A stretch of DNA of 64,000 nt from Bradyrhizobium sp. WD16. Lineage in GTDB: Bacteria; Pseudomonadota; Alphaproteobacteria; Rhizobiales; Xanthobacteraceae. Position numbers and translations under genes: made by a program. The notes beneath the pieces are model-generated. The model saw only the letters and a program-made list of their open reading frames with translations, did no database searches and had not been told where the DNA came from. Shown piece after piece: positions 63,802-64,000 of the stretch; the first letter of the stretch is position 1; each line of letters starts with the position of its first letter. The stretch spans positions 4,329,501 to 4,393,500 of the forward strand of contig NZ_CP028908.1 of the NCBI RefSeq assembly GCF_024181725.1. Direction: 5' to 3'.

Positions 63802-64000
63802 ATGCGCGATCCGGTAGAAACCTACATGAACCTGGTGCCGATGGTGGTCGAGCAGACCAACCGCGGCGAACGGGCCTACGACATTTTTTCGCGGCTTCTC
63901 AAGGAGCGCATCATCTTCCTGACCGGCCCGGTCGAGGACGGCATGGCGACGCTGGCTGTCGCCCAGCTGCTGTTCCTCGAGGCGGAGAATCCGAAGAAGG
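63802..64000 (+). CDS. clpP: ATP-dependent Clp protease proteolytic subunit, N-terminal part (partial)
   Basis: Starts [22 protein letters not shown] after an AGGTG ribosome site and continues [43 protein letters not shown] up to the window end. This is the ClpP1 N-terminus of alphaproteobacteria. The catalytic Ser and His lie beyond the window. Tetradecameric serine protease partner of ClpX/ClpA. Confidence 0.97.
   Translation, partial: MRDPVETYMNLVPMVVEQTNRGERAYDIFSRLLKERIIFLTGPVEDGMATLAVAQLLFLEAENPKK

Overview
The window is one stretch of a GC-rich alphaproteobacterial chromosome. Gene order and protein style (thiL-hppA-bamE, UQCC chaperone-DUF177-plsX-fabH-ihfA-merR-tRNA-Pro, DUF2842-ctaA, rplM-rpsI, glnB-glnA, tig-clpP) point to the Nitrobacteraceae/Bradyrhizobiaceae, i.e. 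a Rhodopseudomonas- or Bradyrhizobium-like organism. This is inferred from gene content; no 16S gene is present. About 60 genes look intact and at least ten are decayed or truncated.

Layout. 1-9.9 kb is housekeeping: the end of nusB, thiL, a proton-pumping pyrophosphatase, bamE, a cytochrome bc1 assembly chaperone, DUF177, plsX, fabH, ihfA, a MerR regulator and tRNA-Pro. 10-12.3 kb, next to the tRNA, is decayed: an intact HicB with a broken HicA, an Rrf2 remnant and small membrane proteins. 12.8-23.2 kb holds an MFS drug exporter, DUF72, PHA depolymerase, a GST, a cupin, an oxalate/formate-type carrier and an ECF sigma/anti-sigma pair. 23.3-31.7 kb is an exopolysaccharide locus (Wzy/ligase, initiating sugar transferase, GT4, small export lipoprotein, Wzc-like co-polymerase, GNAT/FemAB-like protein). 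31.9-34.3 kb carries DUF2842, heme A synthase and a prolyl aminopeptidase. 34.4-37.7 kb is mobile DNA: an IS256 remnant, a complete IS66 and a headless TetR gene. 38-41.6 kb is a redox-stress module (azoreductase/LysR; TetR/DUF1330/hydrolase). 41.9-42.9 kb is a complete IS630. 43-50.2 kb has O-acetylhomoserine sulfhydrylase, a CoA-binding protein, enoyl-CoA hydratase, thioesterase, rplM-rpsI and a diguanylate cyclase. 50.2-55.4 kb is accessory: an MBL hydrolase/tautomerase/LysR cluster, then fragments of a type I secretion/lipase locus bracketed by two decayed REP-associated transposases. 55.4-64 kb returns to the core: an AI-2E-type permease, glnA, glnB behind a probable sigma-54 promoter, NAD(P)HX repair, a multicopper-oxidase-like protein, tRNA-Leu, tig and clpP.

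The most unusual feature is a set of four families (called A, B, C and D here) of 75-79 bp palindromes, each bounded by CTAG. They share one architecture (CTAGTGTGG or CTAGTGTCC outer arm, a 3-5 nt one-sided bulge, a family-specific inner stem of about 15 bp, a loop of about 20 nt) and occur singly or in ordered arrays with conserved 13-14 nt linkers. They lie in at least ten intergenic sites, supply a stop codon, have formed a chimera, and one array was split at CTAG by the IS630. I do not recognise them as a named family.
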